Source of the DNA: Deltaproteobacteria bacterium
Lineage (GTDB): Bacteria; Desulfobacterota; Desulfobacteria; Desulfobacterales; C00003060
Assembly (NCBI GenBank): GCA_019307135.1
Contig: JAFDKF010000005.1
Coordinates: 1-38,084, forward strand
Direction of reading: 5' to 3'
Length of the DNA stretch: 38,084 nt
Within the stretch, counting starts at the first letter, position 1. Each line of letters opens with the position of its first letter. The position numbers and the translations under genes are program-made. The notes under the pieces were generated by a model. That model did not search any database, was not told the DNA's origin, and saw only the letters and a program-made list of their open reading frames with translations. Shown piece by piece: positions 22,017-30,223 of this stretch.

Positions 22017-23294
22017 CTAGCTACTCACCAAGGTTTGAATGGCCTTAAGGGCCATACCAGTGGCATGTTGGTTGGATGAGGTCACATCCAGTGGCTTCAC
22101 AGCACAACCGGTGGCATACATACCCCCTGCTGCAAGGTCAGAAACCACAAAGCCATCCGGGTCGCACTTGACGTCACCTGGCAACTTGGTGTCCGCCGTG
22201 TTCGGAACCATCCCGGTGGCGAGCACAGCCATGTCAACCGTTTCTTGTACCTTTTCACCGCTTACCGCGTTTTCTGCCACCACCGTGATATCCTTGGTGC
22301 TGGGATCTTCCTGGACCTCGGCCACCTTGCCTTTGATCAGAAAGATATTCTCATCCTCTTTGATCTTCTTGTAAAATTTTTCATAACGCTGTCCGGGTGC
22401 CCTGATGTCAATGTAGAATACATAAATCTGTGCCTCAGGGTATTGCTCCCTCACATAGGTGGCCTGTTTCAAGGAGGCCATGCAGCAGATATAAGAACAA
22501 TATGGCAGATGATTTTCGTCTCTTGAGCCTGCGCATTGAACAAAGCCAATCTTTGAGATCTTCTTGTTATCCGAGGGACGCAAGATCTTGCCGCCAGTAG
22601 GGCCATTGAGCGAGGCAAGCCGTTCCATCATCATGTTCGTAATCACGTTCGGATATTCAAACCCGAGGTTGTCTATCTTTGAAGCATCATAGGGCTTCCA
22701 GCCTGTGGCCCAGATAATGGCGCCAACGTTCAAGTTAACCGTCCGGGGCTGCATATTTAGGTCAATGGCGTCGTACTTGCAAGCTTCAACAGCCCGCTTT
22801 GCGTCGTCTGTGCCAAGAATCTTGGGAGAGATAACGTAGCGCATAGGAAAGGCCATCTCATGGGGCAAATAGGCCCCTTTGGTGGTACCCATATCAAAAT
22901 TGAATTCATCGGGGAGCTTTGTCATGCAAACCTTTTCGCACTCACCGCAACAGGTGCACTTTTCGTTCACATAACGAGGATTGATTTTTACGGTCACGTT
23001 ATAGTTTCCGGGACCCCCTGAGATGTTCTGGACCTCTGCCATGGTATAGAAAGAGATCCTGGGATTATCCTTGATCCTTCTGAAATTGATCTCAAGGCCG
23101 CACGTCGGAGGACATAGCTTTGGAAAGTAGTGCTTCAACTGAGCGACTCTGCCGCCCAAGTAAGGATTCTGCTCCACAAGAAAAACCTCATAGCCCACTT
23201 CAGCCGCTTCAAGGGTTGCCGTCAACCCGCTAATCCCTCCTCCCACAACCAGGATACTTCCCTTCTTCTGTTCAGCTCTTTGTTCTTCTGTCAT
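22017..23294 (-). CDS. qmoA: Quinone-interacting oxidoreductase subunit QmoA
   Basis: 425 residues, with GGAGGAA upstream of the ATG. It is an HdrA-like flavoprotein: dinucleotide-binding GGGISGLTATLEAAEVGYEV at the N-terminus, the block YLGGRVAQLKHYFPKLCPPTCG, a Cys cluster CTCCGECEKVC near residue 105, and a C-terminal FAD-binding stretch (MYATGCAVKPLDV). It is one of the two soluble flavoproteins of the Qmo complex that is needed for sulfate respiration in studied sulfate reducers. It lies downstream of aprBA, but a terminator and a MITE-like element intervene, so its own promoter is likely in 23295-23487. Confidence 0.95.
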   Translation of the reverse strand: MTEEQRAEQKKGSILVVGGGISGLTATLEAAEVGYEVFLVEQNPYLGGRVAQLKHYFPKLCPPTCGLEINFRRIKDNPRISFYTMAEVQNISGGPGNYNVTVKINPRYVNEKCTCCGECEKVCMTKLPDEFNFDMGTTKGAYLPHEMAFPMRYVISPKILGTDDAKRAVEACKYDAIDLNMQPRTVNLNVGAIIWATGWKPYDASKIDNLGFEYPNVITNMMMERLASLNGPTGGKILRPSDNKKISKIGFVQCAGSRDENHLPYCSYICCMASLKQATYVREQYPEAQIYVFYIDIRAPGQRYEKFYKKIKEDENIFLIKGKVAEVQEDPSTKDITVVAENAVSGEKVQETVDMAVLATGMVPNTADTKLPGDVKCDPDGFVVSDLAAGGMYATGCAVKPLDVTSSNQHATGMALKAIQTLVSS

Positions 23295-23324
23295 GCTATT
23301 TCCTCCGGTGCTCCGGTGTTTTCA

Positions 23325-23478
23325 GGGGTCAGGCCTTGACATTTGACACATTCAAAAACCCATCTTGTGGGGCACAGAGGCCCCACGCTACGTGTAGCGT
23401 GCCCCCTCTGTGGGGCACGTGTATTCTTGCATACGCGGCACCTATGAACCATTGTGTCAAATGTCAAGACCTGACCCC
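23325..23478. mobile_element. MITE-like element with GGGGTCAGG...TTTGACAC termini
   Basis: The left end GGGGTCAGGCCTTGACATTT and right end (AAATGTCAAGACCTGACCCC) are near-perfect 26-bp terminal inverted repeats. The interior holds another palindrome (GTGGGGCACAGAGG.../...CTCTGTGGGGCAC). It sits between the aprA terminator and qmoA. Both ends contain TTGACA, a -35-like hexamer, so it may carry promoter activity. A short copy lies at 19470-19524. Confidence 0.75.
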
Positions 23479-23487
23479 TCAAATTCC

Positions 23488-23525
23488 AAAAAAATCTCTA
23501 GGTGCCGCTTACGCGGCACCTAGAG
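23488..23525 (-). terminator. Intrinsic terminator of the aprBA operon
   Basis: A 13-bp perfect stem, CTCTAGGTGCCGC/GCGGCACCTAGAG, with a 4-base loop. On the - strand it is followed by a run of seven Ts. It lies 30 bases after the aprA stop and separates aprBA from qmoABC. Confidence 0.88.
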
Positions 23526-23554
23526 GTCCGGATTCTGCCAGGCAGTCGTAATGC

Positions 23555-25513
23555 CTAGTCAGGGATGATCTTGATATGGGGTTCTTTTTTGCAAGTCCAC
23601 TCTTTGGTGGCCGGGTCATACTTGGAGTTCGTAAAGCAGAACCAGTCCGCGTCATTTTGCTCCGGAAAGTCCGCCCTGTAGTAGAAGCCAGGATAGCGGG
23701 ACTCCTCCCTGAAGAGAATGTGCCTGCAATGGGCCTCCACTGTCCACAGCCGATGTCTCATCTCCCAGCACCGCATGAGTTCGTGCAGGTCGCCGGCGGC
23801 CAGTTTATAAGAATCCTCGTGCATGTCTTTGAACATGTCCATGAGGACCTTAAGGGCTCCGCCGCTGGTCTGATAATAGGTCATCCAGCCGGCCCCATAC
23901 TCGTTGGTCGCCTTCATCAACCGCATGGCAAAGCCGGAGGGCTTCACGTAATTCGGGTTAATGTCAACTGCTGTAGTGTACTCGTAGTTGTCAAGGAACA
24001 GCCTGACTGGTTGGTAGGTCTCGTCGACCAGTTCCTGCGTGGACTCCTTGAGCGCAGGAGCCAAGTCGGCGTTGTCACGTATATACTTGGTCATGGCCTT
24101 TATGGCAATGCGACCCTCTGCATGGGAGCCCGAGGAGAACTTGTGCCCGGAGGCGCCCACACCGTCTCCTGCCGTAAAGAGCCCGTTGACCGTGGTCATG
24201 CGGTTATAGCCCCACTTGTAGGAATCCGGCACCCAGTCTTCATCAGGTCCGCTGACCCAGATACCGCAGCAGCCGGAATGAGAACCAAGCAGATAGGGCT
24301 CTGTGGGCATGATCTCTGACATCTTCTTTTCAGGCTCGCAGTTCTGTGCACACCACAGGTTTGCCTGGCCGCAGGTCATGTCAAGGAAGTCCTCCCACGC
24401 CTCGGATTCGAGGTGCTTCAGCTCTTTCTTGTCCATGGTCTCGCCAAGCTTCGCCAGGGCGCTCGGGGTGTCCATCATAAGCGGTCCGCGGCCCGCTTTC
24501 ATCTCTGCCAGCATCACGTGGTTTCTCAGGCAGGTAGGGGTAACCGCCGCAGTCCCGTAAGGTGCATATTTCTCCAGCTCAGCCTTGGTAAAGTCGCTCT
24601 GTAGATAGTGTTCGCCCATCCCATTGACGAGCGTCGCCTTGAAAAGCAGGAACCAGGCGCCCACCGGACCATAGCCGTCCTTGAAGCGGGCCGGGGTGAA
24701 CCGGTTTTCCATCATGGTCAGCTCGGCACCGACCTGGGCACACATGGTGTAGGTAGAGCCTGAATTCCAGATAGGATACCAGGCGCGACCCTTACCCTCA
24801 CCCTGGGCACGAGGCATGTAAATGTTCACAGCCCCGCCACAGGCAACCATCATGGCCTTGCATTTAATAATGTACACCTTGTTCTCGCGGACGCTGAAGC
24901 CCACAGCGCCGGCAATCGTGTTCTCCTTGTTGGCATCCAGGAGGAGTTTTACGATAAAAACCCTCTCCAGGATGTTCTCTTCACCCAAGGCCTTCTTGGC
25001 AGCTTCTGCCACGATGCACTTGTAAGATTCCCCGTTGATCATGATCTGCCATTTGCCGGTCCGAACGGGCGTGGCTCCTGACTTCAGGGTGCCCAGCTCC
25101 TGGCCCTTCGCACCATCAAGGTTCTTGCCCTCTGCGGTTTTTTTCCACATGGGCAGCCCCCACTCTTCAAAGAGATGGACAGAGTCATCCACGTGCCTGC
25201 CCACATCATAGACGAGGTCGTCGCGGGTAATGCCCATCAGGTCGTTTCTGACCATCCTGACATAATCTTCAATCGGGTTTTCGCCAATATAGGTGTTGAT
25301 GGCTGAAAGCCCCTGGGCTACTGCACCGCTTCGCTCCATGGCTGCCTTGTCAACCAGAAGAATCTTTTTGTCAGCAGCCCATTTCTTGGCCTCAAAGGCA
25401 GCGCCACAGGCAGCCATACCACCGCCTACAATCAACAGATCGACTTCTCTTTCCTCGACCTCTGGATCTCTTGTCGCGAGAAGTTCTGCCGTCGGTTTAC
25501 TCGGTAATGCCAT
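23555..25513 (-). CDS. aprA: Adenylylsulfate (APS) reductase alpha subunit
   Basis: 652 residues. It reduces APS to sulfite and AMP on FAD, the second step of dissimilatory sulfate reduction. It belongs to the fumarate reductase/succinate dehydrogenase flavoprotein family: FAD-binding VDLLIVGGGMAACGAAFEAK near residue 24, then VDKAAMERSGAVAQGLSAIN and SGPDEDWVPDS. The substrate-side blocks characteristic of AprA, such as GRAWYPIWNSGSTYTMCAQ and SHSGCCGIWVSG, are present. The length is normal. The ribosome-binding site is AAGGAGG. It follows aprB by about 67 bases and ends at a strong terminator. Confidence 0.98.
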   Translation of the reverse strand: MALPSKPTAELLATRDPEVEEREVDLLIVGGGMAACGAAFEAKKWAADKKILLVDKAAMERSGAVAQGLSAINTYIGENPIEDYVRMVRNDLMGITRDDLVYDVGRHVDDSVHLFEEWGLPMWKKTAEGKNLDGAKGQELGTLKSGATPVRTGKWQIMINGESYKCIVAEAAKKALGEENILERVFIVKLLLDANKENTIAGAVGFSVRENKVYIIKCKAMMVACGGAVNIYMPRAQGEGKGRAWYPIWNSGSTYTMCAQVGAELTMMENRFTPARFKDGYGPVGAWFLLFKATLVNGMGEHYLQSDFTKAELEKYAPYGTAAVTPTCLRNHVMLAEMKAGRGPLMMDTPSALAKLGETMDKKELKHLESEAWEDFLDMTCGQANLWCAQNCEPEKKMSEIMPTEPYLLGSHSGCCGIWVSGPDEDWVPDSYKWGYNRMTTVNGLFTAGDGVGASGHKFSSGSHAEGRIAIKAMTKYIRDNADLAPALKESTQELVDETYQPVRLFLDNYEYTTAVDINPNYVKPSGFAMRLMKATNEYGAGWMTYYQTSGGALKVLMDMFKDMHEDSYKLAAGDLHELMRCWEMRHRLWTVEAHCRHILFREESRYPGFYYRADFPEQNDADWFCFTNSKYDPATKEWTCKKEPHIKIIPD

Positions 25514-25580
25514 ATCCGTATCCTCCTTATTGCCTTAATGATTAAGTTCCGTGCTTGCTCAAACCTCTCCTGACAGGCCC

Positions 25581-26012
25581 CTAAGTCTTAGGTGTGGGCA
25601 GTGCCATGCCATCGGCTTCCTCAGTAGAGAGCAAACCGCTGTCAAGATCCTTACCCTGAAGAGATGCGTACTCGTTGGCCGCACCTTCTGCCGTGGTCCG
25701 GATGGGGAACTTGAAGCGCTTGATCAAGCCGTTTCTGAACTTGCAGGTCCACATAACATCCTCGCTGCCTCTCATGGGCATAACACTGGAGCCCAGGGGA
25801 ACAAAATCAGAATATCCCCTGACCTCAATCGCCTGGGTGGGGCAGATTTTCACGCACGAAAAGCACTCCCAGCACTGATCCGGCTCCTGGTTATACGCCT
25901 TCATGGCTGTTGCGTCCAGGACCATCAGGTCATTGGGACAGATGTACATGCAGGCTGTCTTGTCCCCGCCTTTGCAGCCATCACATTTTTCTTGAATGAC
26001 AAAACTTGGCAT
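25581..26012 (-). CDS. aprB: Adenylylsulfate (APS) reductase beta subunit
   Basis: 143 residues from ATG 26012, which has AGGAGGT about seven bases upstream; a longer in-frame extension to 26066 lacks this. It carries two [4Fe-4S] sites: CDGCKGGDKTACMYICPND (the long-loop CxxCx7CxxxCP) and CWECFSCVKICPTQAIEV. The C-terminal half is the tail that wraps around AprA in known structures. It supplies electrons to the AprA FAD. First gene of the aprBA operon. Confidence 0.97.
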   Translation of the reverse strand: MPSFVIQEKCDGCKGGDKTACMYICPNDLMVLDATAMKAYNQEPDQCWECFSCVKICPTQAIEVRGYSDFVPLGSSVMPMRGSEDVMWTCKFRNGLIKRFKFPIRTTAEGAANEYASLQGKDLDSGLLSTEEADGMALPTPKT

Positions 26013-26292
26013 TGATTTACCTCCTGAATCGATTTTTTTGAGTACTCCTGGGAAGATTGCCGCCACATGCCACCACGTGGCTCCATATCTCCCGATTTAG
26101 TATGCACGAGTTGTCACATCCCCCCTTTCATCTAAGTTTGTTCGGCCCCTTTTAAAACTCCTATGTCTCATGATTTGTTTCCCGATACGTTCTGCGGAAA
26201 GTAACCAGCCTGCGGAACAAAAAAACCGTCGCTCAATTGTTATGCGCCATCATAGATCTTAGGGATCTTAGGCGCTTTGGGGTGGTGGTCAA

Positions 26293-26308
26293 GTATCGAA
26301 AACGATAC
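26293..26308. promoter_or_regulatory. GTATCG-N4-CGATAC palindrome
   Basis: Perfect 6-bp arms with an AAAA centre, 17 bases from the Rex-like site, inside the presumed aprBA leader. Could be an operator or a small hairpin; the binding protein is unknown. Confidence 0.4.
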
Positions 26309-26324
26309 CGGTTGATGTGAAGAA

Positions 26325-26342
26325 ATTTGAGATATTTCACAA
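26325..26342 (-). promoter_or_regulatory. Rex-like operator upstream of aprBA
   Basis: ATTTGAGATATTTCACAA matches the Rex-type pattern TTGTGAA-N4-TTCACAA, with a perfect TTCACAA half and four of seven bases in the other half. Rex is an NADH/NAD-responsive repressor that is known to control energy genes, including sulfate-reduction genes, in sulfate reducers. Site identity is inferred from pattern only; a CRP/FNR-family regulator such as HcpR could be considered. Confidence 0.45.
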
Positions 26343-26380
26343 AGAAATCTACGGAATTACAGACTCCAGAACAGCGATTT

Positions 26381-26409
26381 CGTTTACCATCATACGCCCA
26401 TCTTGTCAA
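26381..26409 (-). promoter_or_regulatory. Candidate aprBA promoter
   Basis: On the - strand: TTGACA (26409-26404), a 17-base spacer and TAAACG (26386-26381). It would give a leader of about 360 bases with the Rex-like palindrome some 30-50 bases downstream of the start. The -35 is perfect, the -10 weak. Confidence 0.35.
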
Positions 26410-26505
26410 GCCTTTTTGGGCGCAGCTTGAGAGCCCGTTCGACAACTATGCGTTGAGAGGTGATACCCACAACATATTGTGCTATCTAATGATGAGATTA
26501 TACAT

Positions 26506-26528
26506 TATATAGTGCTTGAACGAAAACC
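26506..26528. repeat. Single CTATATAG-type element end
   Basis: TTATATAGTGCTTGAACGAA followed by AACC closely matches the left terminus of the element at 12427-12572. No second end was found nearby, so it is likely a remnant or a solo end. Confidence 0.5.
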
Positions 26529-26666
26529 TATGTTTTTTTCGGTCAAAATTTCGTGCTTCGGATTTATTCATGGCGATGTAAGTAATTGGGAATGCACCCT
26601 TTGAAGGAAGAGGGCTGGCTGGGGGTGTTGACTTCATACCTCCTGAAATGGTAAACGAAAACCGGA

Positions 26667-27476
26667 ATGAACAATTTCCAAAAGCTTGCCTTAGATGATA
26701 CCTTCCGATTTTCTTGCCACCCGGGCATCGAGTGTTTCAATCGCTGCTGCTGGGACCTGAATCAATGCTTAACCCCGTACGATATCCTCCGCCTGAAAAA
26801 TGGGTTGAAGCTCTCCTCCGGAGAGTTCCTGAAACGCTACACCACGCATCACATAGGCCCAGGCTCTGGCTTGCCAGTAGTTACCCTCAGGATGCTGGAG
26901 CATGAAAATCTGAGCTGTCCGTTTGTAAGCAAAGGGGGCTGCACTGTTTACCCGGATAGACCAAGCTCTTGCCGCATCTATCCCCTCGCCCGGATTGTAC
27001 AAAGAAGGCCGAATCAGCACACCTGCGAGGAATTCCACATCGTGATCAAGGAACCGCACTGTCTCGGTTTTAAGGAATCGAAGGAATGGACGGTCAGGGA
27101 GTGGAAACAAGATCAGGCGGTTAGCCTCTATGATAAGATGAGCGATCTGTTGATGGACATCATATCCCTGAAAAACAGAAGTGACAGAAAAAGACTGAGT
27201 CACAAAGAAAACGAATTGTTCTATTTGGCCTGTTACGACCTTGACAGATTCAGAGACCTTGTCTTTGAAAAAAGGCTTTGGGAGGCCCATCCTGTTGAAG
27301 AGGAAGTGATTAAATCCCTGCAAGAAGATGACGTGGCCTTAATGCGGTTTGGTATTGAATGGATCAAGGGCAGGCTGTTTGGAGACATAAAAGACATAAA
27401 ACACAATCACGAAAGCACGTACTGTTCTCAAGGCGCAAGCCGCAAAAGACGAAAGCACGAAAGAGGCAATGATTGA
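26667..27476 (+). CDS. YkgJ-family cysteine-cluster protein, copy B
   Basis: 269 residues. The N-terminal cysteine pattern FSCHPGIECFNRCCWDLNQC is followed by CPFVSKGGCTVYPDRPSSCR, then a further Cys pair (HTCEEF, PHCLGF), typical of YkgJ-type (UPF0153) proteins that are thought to bind a metal or Fe-S cluster. Function unknown. It is clearly paralogous to the protein at 34315-35091 over its whole length (TPYDILRLKNGLKLSS versus YPYDVLRLKNRLNISS). The last ~25 residues (from HNHESTYCSQGASRKRRKHE) are encoded by a CGAAAGCACG repeat array and are probably not native. Divergent from aprBA. Confidence 0.8.
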   Translation: MNNFQKLALDDTFRFSCHPGIECFNRCCWDLNQCLTPYDILRLKNGLKLSSGEFLKRYTTHHIGPGSGLPVVTLRMLEHENLSCPFVSKGGCTVYPDRPSSCRIYPLARIVQRRPNQHTCEEFHIVIKEPHCLGFKESKEWTVREWKQDQAVSLYDKMSDLLMDIISLKNRSDRKRLSHKENELFYLACYDLDRFRDLVFEKRLWEAHPVEEEVIKSLQEDDVALMRFGIEWIKGRLFGDIKDIKHNHESTYCSQGASRKRRKHERGND

Positions 27477-27574
27477 ACCGGTAAAATGACAAATTTTTTC
27501 ATTGGCATCTGATTTATCACTTGAACTTCGCGATTTGATTTCGTGTTTTCGTACTTTCGTGTTTTCGTGATTCG
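27405..27574. repeat. Self-complementary word array (ACGAAAGCACG)
   Basis: CACGAAAGCACG-type words at 27408-27465, split by GTTCTCAAGGCGCAAGCCGC (27424-27443), are answered by the complementary words TTCGTGTTTTCGTACTTTCG at 27540-27572. The array begins inside the 3' end of the YkgJ gene. Confidence 0.75.
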
Positions 27575-27630
27575 TCTCTCTGCAGTGTTGGTTCCCGACT
27601 GTCCGGATTCAGGGGTTATGGAGGATCTTG

Positions 27631-28452
27631 ATGGAACTGAAGGGAAAAGTGGCACTGGTACTGGGTGCTATCAAGGGTATTGGGAAAGGGATCGGGCTGG
27701 CCCTGGCCAGAGAAGGGGTCAAGGTGGTGCTGAACTACTACGACTGGGAAGAATCTCTGGAACAGATGAAGCAAGACTTTGAAGAGGCAGGGGCTGACTA
27801 CCTTGTTGTCAGGACAAACCTGCTTGATACAGACAAGATCTCCTCCCTTGTTGAGAATGTCATAGCCCGGTTCGGTCGCCTTGACATCCTGATCAACAAC
27901 ATAGAGCGTGGTGGATGGCCGGTGGTACACGGCCCTTATGTTCGTGAACAATGGGACCTGGAGATGGCCACAACGCTACGGGCAAAATGGTGGATTTACA
28001 ATTCGGCCCTTCCCTACCTTAAGGCCTCCGGGGATGGCGTTGTAGTCAATATATCATCCATTGCAGGATTCATTGGCAGAACAGGCCCGGCAGGACGGGT
28101 CTTTAACGACGGATATGCAGCAGCAAATAGAGCGGTGTCATCGTTTACCGAGACCTGGGCACGAGAAGCTGCACCAGAAGTCAGGGTCAACGAAGTCATG
28201 CTCGGGTTTTTTGAGACTCGGCATGGCCCTCAAACCCGGGGCTGGGGCCTGCTGAGCGAAGTACAGCGCAACGAGATCATAGATCATACCCTGCTTCGAC
28301 GAATCGGCACGATTGAAGATGTGATAAAAGCTGTACTCTTTGTGATTCGGGATGCACCCTTCATGACGGGCAGTATACTCCGCCTCGACGGCGGTTATCT
28401 TCTGGGCGGAGAATATTCAGAGCCCATGCCAAGAGGGGTTGAGCCGGTTTAG
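27631..28452 (+). CDS. Short-chain dehydrogenase/reductase family protein, atypical active site
   Basis: 273 residues from ATG 27631 with GGAGG upstream. It has the SDR Rossmann fold: nucleotide-binding LGAIKGIGKGIGLALA near residue 10 (T of TGxxxGxG replaced), NNIERGG in place of NNAG near residue 89, VVNISSIAG with the catalytic Ser, and YAAANRAV where Y-x3-K is expected. The catalytic Lys is thus Asn. The C-terminus, FMTGSILRLDGGYLLGG, is FabG-like. Either a non-enzymatic SDR or one with altered chemistry. It precedes an ABC importer; its stop TAG lies within a GTTTAGCCCG word array. Confidence 0.82.
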   Translation: MELKGKVALVLGAIKGIGKGIGLALAREGVKVVLNYYDWEESLEQMKQDFEEAGADYLVVRTNLLDTDKISSLVENVIARFGRLDILINNIERGGWPVVHGPYVREQWDLEMATTLRAKWWIYNSALPYLKASGDGVVVNISSIAGFIGRTGPAGRVFNDGYAAANRAVSSFTETWAREAAPEVRVNEVMLGFFETRHGPQTRGWGLLSEVQRNEIIDHTLLRRIGTIEDVIKAVLFVIRDAPFMTGSILRLDGGYLLGGEYSEPMPRGVEPV

Positions 28453-28683
28453 CCCGTTTGGCCCGTTTAGCCGGTTAGGCGCTATTAATCGCGGGTTGCG
28501 CGTTGCGGGCATGTGAACTCAAAGCTCAAAGCTGAAGGCTCAAAGGTGAAAACTCAAACCAAAACAAAATGCAAAGACCAATTGAGCCGTTTTTGATTTC
28601 AACTTTCAGCTTGGAGGTATTCGACTGGCTCAACCAGCCCAACCGGCTAAACGGGCCAACGGGCATAACGGGCTCAACGGGCC
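28443..28683. repeat. Self-complementary word array (AGCCCGTTTGGCCCG)
   Basis: GCCGGTTTAGCCCGTTTGGC... at 28443-28480 is answered by CCGGCTAAACGGGCCAACGG... at 28643-28683. A second pair, AAGCTCAAAGCTGAAGG versus AACTTTCAGCTT, is nested inside. The left arm includes the SDR stop codon and the right arm ends ten bases before the ATP-binding gene starts. Confidence 0.8.
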
Positions 28684-28693
28684 AAATGGACCC

Positions 28694-29386
28694 ATGCTAC
28701 TCGAATGTAAGGACATAACCTTCAAATACCCCAACACCGATACCTATGTGTTCAAGGATCTAACCTGTCGGGTATGCGGTCCTGGATTCCATGCCTTGTT
28801 CGGGCCGTCAGGTGTGGGGAAGACGACCCTTGCGAAGATGATGGCAAGGGAAATCAAGGGGTTTTCAGGTGAGATCATGGCCGAACAAATGAACAACATC
28901 CTTTATTCCTATAACCTGGAAAGACTTCCCGGATGGTACAGCGTAGGAAACCACCTGGCGGAAGTAGCGCCAAATTCCAACAAAAATAGAATCAACGATC
29001 TGGTCAGGTCTTTTGGCCTACAGGCATGTTTGGGCTCCGGATTTGCCCGGCTTTCCCTGGGACAGCAGAACCGCATCAATTTGACCCGTTACCTGCTGCA
29101 AGATTTCGATCTCCTGATCATGGACGAAAGTCTCGCCAATGTGGATGAAGTGACCAGAGAGCAGATCATATTGAAGATTAAAGAGATGTTTCCCGGAAAG
29201 TGCTTTCTGTATATATCCCACAATGTATTAGAGGTCTCTAAGTTCTGCACGCAGATCCTTGTTCTTCGCGGCCCGCACAAAACTCCTCAAGCCGTGTCCA
29301 TCCCAGGTCAGGACATTACAGGAAGACAAGCCTTGAAAAAGAAAGACCTTGAGCTAACCATGCTGGAGATCATGCATGCTTCATAG
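28694..29386 (+). CDS. ABC transporter ATP-binding protein (nitrate/sulfonate/THI5-type)
   Basis: 230 residues. Walker A is GPSGVGKTT (residue ~37), the signature LSLGQQNRINLTRYLL (LSLGQ instead of LSGGQ), Walker B DLLIMDES with the catalytic Glu, and the His switch YISHN. Where the Q-loop should be, the text reads ILYSYNLERLPGWYSVGNHL and no Gln is visible, so coupling to the permease may differ. It is probably the energising subunit for the permease and binding protein that follow. The permease start overlaps its end by 11 bases. Confidence 0.87.
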   Translation: MLLECKDITFKYPNTDTYVFKDLTCRVCGPGFHALFGPSGVGKTTLAKMMAREIKGFSGEIMAEQMNNILYSYNLERLPGWYSVGNHLAEVAPNSNKNRINDLVRSFGLQACLGSGFARLSLGQQNRINLTRYLLQDFDLLIMDESLANVDEVTREQIILKIKEMFPGKCFLYISHNVLEVSKFCTQILVLRGPHKTPQAVSIPGQDITGRQALKKKDLELTMLEIMHAS

Positions 29387-30125
29387 GCGCATCTACCAAT
29401 TCGTGATCGTCTATTTTCTAGGCCTGACCTTTTTGTTCCTGATAAAATATGTCCTGAACCTTTCCGATTATGTCATCCCCAGCCCCCAGGAGATATGGCA
29501 CACCGCCTGCCGCGTCTTTGCCAGATACCTACTCGATGTGATGGATACAGTTTCCGTTGCCATCATCGGGCATATCCTGTCTATCTGCCTGGCAACCATT
29601 GTCGGGATCATAGGGCGACTGACCACCTGGGTGGGATCATTCATTAAAGTGGCTGCTTACAACATTCAGGCATATCCCATCGTGGCGGTTGCACCCATCA
29701 TTTTTATCCTTCTGGGTGATGGGCTCTCCTCCAGGCTCTTGATCGCCGCCATGATCTGTTATTTTCCCTTGCTGCTCTCTTTCATCGGCATCCTGTCCGA
29801 ACCCGTAGGCCACATTGAACATTTCTACGATGTCACCGAAAGAATGAGTTGGCAGTTGCAGGTAAAGATCCGTGCCTTTGAAAACATGAACAAACTCACC
29901 ACGGTGATCGTAGGAAGTGCCACACTTGCCATCGTTGGCACCATCGTGGCCGAGTTTATTGCTGCCAGCGCCGGCATCGGATACAGCATACGCATAGCCC
30001 TTTACCAGAGCGATCTTGCAAAAATCCTGATCGCTCTTTTTCTGATAGGGATATTCACCTCACTCTATCTGACCTGCTTGGAATGGTTAGGATACTTGAC
30101 CCGGAAGAGGTGGGATAGGAATTGA
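29376..30125 (+). CDS. ABC transporter permease (SsuC/ThiX-like)
   Basis: 249 residues, five to six membrane segments, and a BPD-type permease layout: the N-terminal PSPQEIWHTA typical of SsuC/TauC/ThiX proteins, YPIVAVAPIIFILLGDG, and the C-terminal VGTIVAEFIAASAGIGYSI. The cytoplasmic EAA-loop region reads MSWQLQVKIRAFENMNK and is degenerate, lacking the usual Gly, mirroring the degenerate Q-loop of its ATPase. The pair may have co-evolved. The stop TGA is part of an AATTGAGG word array. Confidence 0.87.
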   Translation: MLHRRIYQFVIVYFLGLTFLFLIKYVLNLSDYVIPSPQEIWHTACRVFARYLLDVMDTVSVAIIGHILSICLATIVGIIGRLTTWVGSFIKVAAYNIQAYPIVAVAPIIFILLGDGLSSRLLIAAMICYFPLLLSFIGILSEPVGHIEHFYDVTERMSWQLQVKIRAFENMNKLTTVIVGSATLAIVGTIVAEFIAASAGIGYSIRIALYQSDLAKILIALFLIGIFTSLYLTCLEWLGYLTRKRWDRN

Positions 30126-30190
30126 GGAATTGAGGAATTAAAATCAACAAAATACCTTCAATTCCTCAATTCGTAATTCCTCAATTCCTC
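30121..30190. repeat. Self-complementary word array (AATTGAGG)
   Basis: ATTGAGGAATTGAGGAATT at 30121-30139 is answered by AATTCCTCAATTcgtAATTCCTCAATTCCTC at 30160-30190. The permease stop codon is inside the first word. Confidence 0.9.
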
Positions 30191-30223
30191 GTTGATTCAC
30201 TTCCGGGCTTCTTTGATAACAAA

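Larger units (their letters stand above)
26013..26666. other. Divergent control region between aprB and the YkgJ gene
   Basis: 654 bases without a defensible gene. It holds the aprB leader, a GTATCGaaaaCGATAC palindrome (26293-26308), a Rex-like site (26325-26342), a candidate - strand promoter (26381-26409) and a one-ended CTATATAG-type repeat (26506-26528). The two small reading frames here (70 and 61 codons) lack ribosome-binding sites and family resemblance. Confidence 0.6.

Noticed and set aside
23576..24319. 247-codon + strand reading frame opposite aprA
   Set aside because: It is an antisense shadow of a well-conserved gene; no ribosome-binding site and no recognisable domain.
26013..26066. 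18-residue N-terminal extension of AprB
   Set aside because: The family starts at MPSFV, and the AGGAGGT ribosome-binding site lies just before that ATG.
26233..26512. Small reading frames of 70 and 61 codons in the apr control region
   Set aside because: No ribosome-binding site, no family, and they overlap the candidate promoter and Rex-like site on opposite strands.
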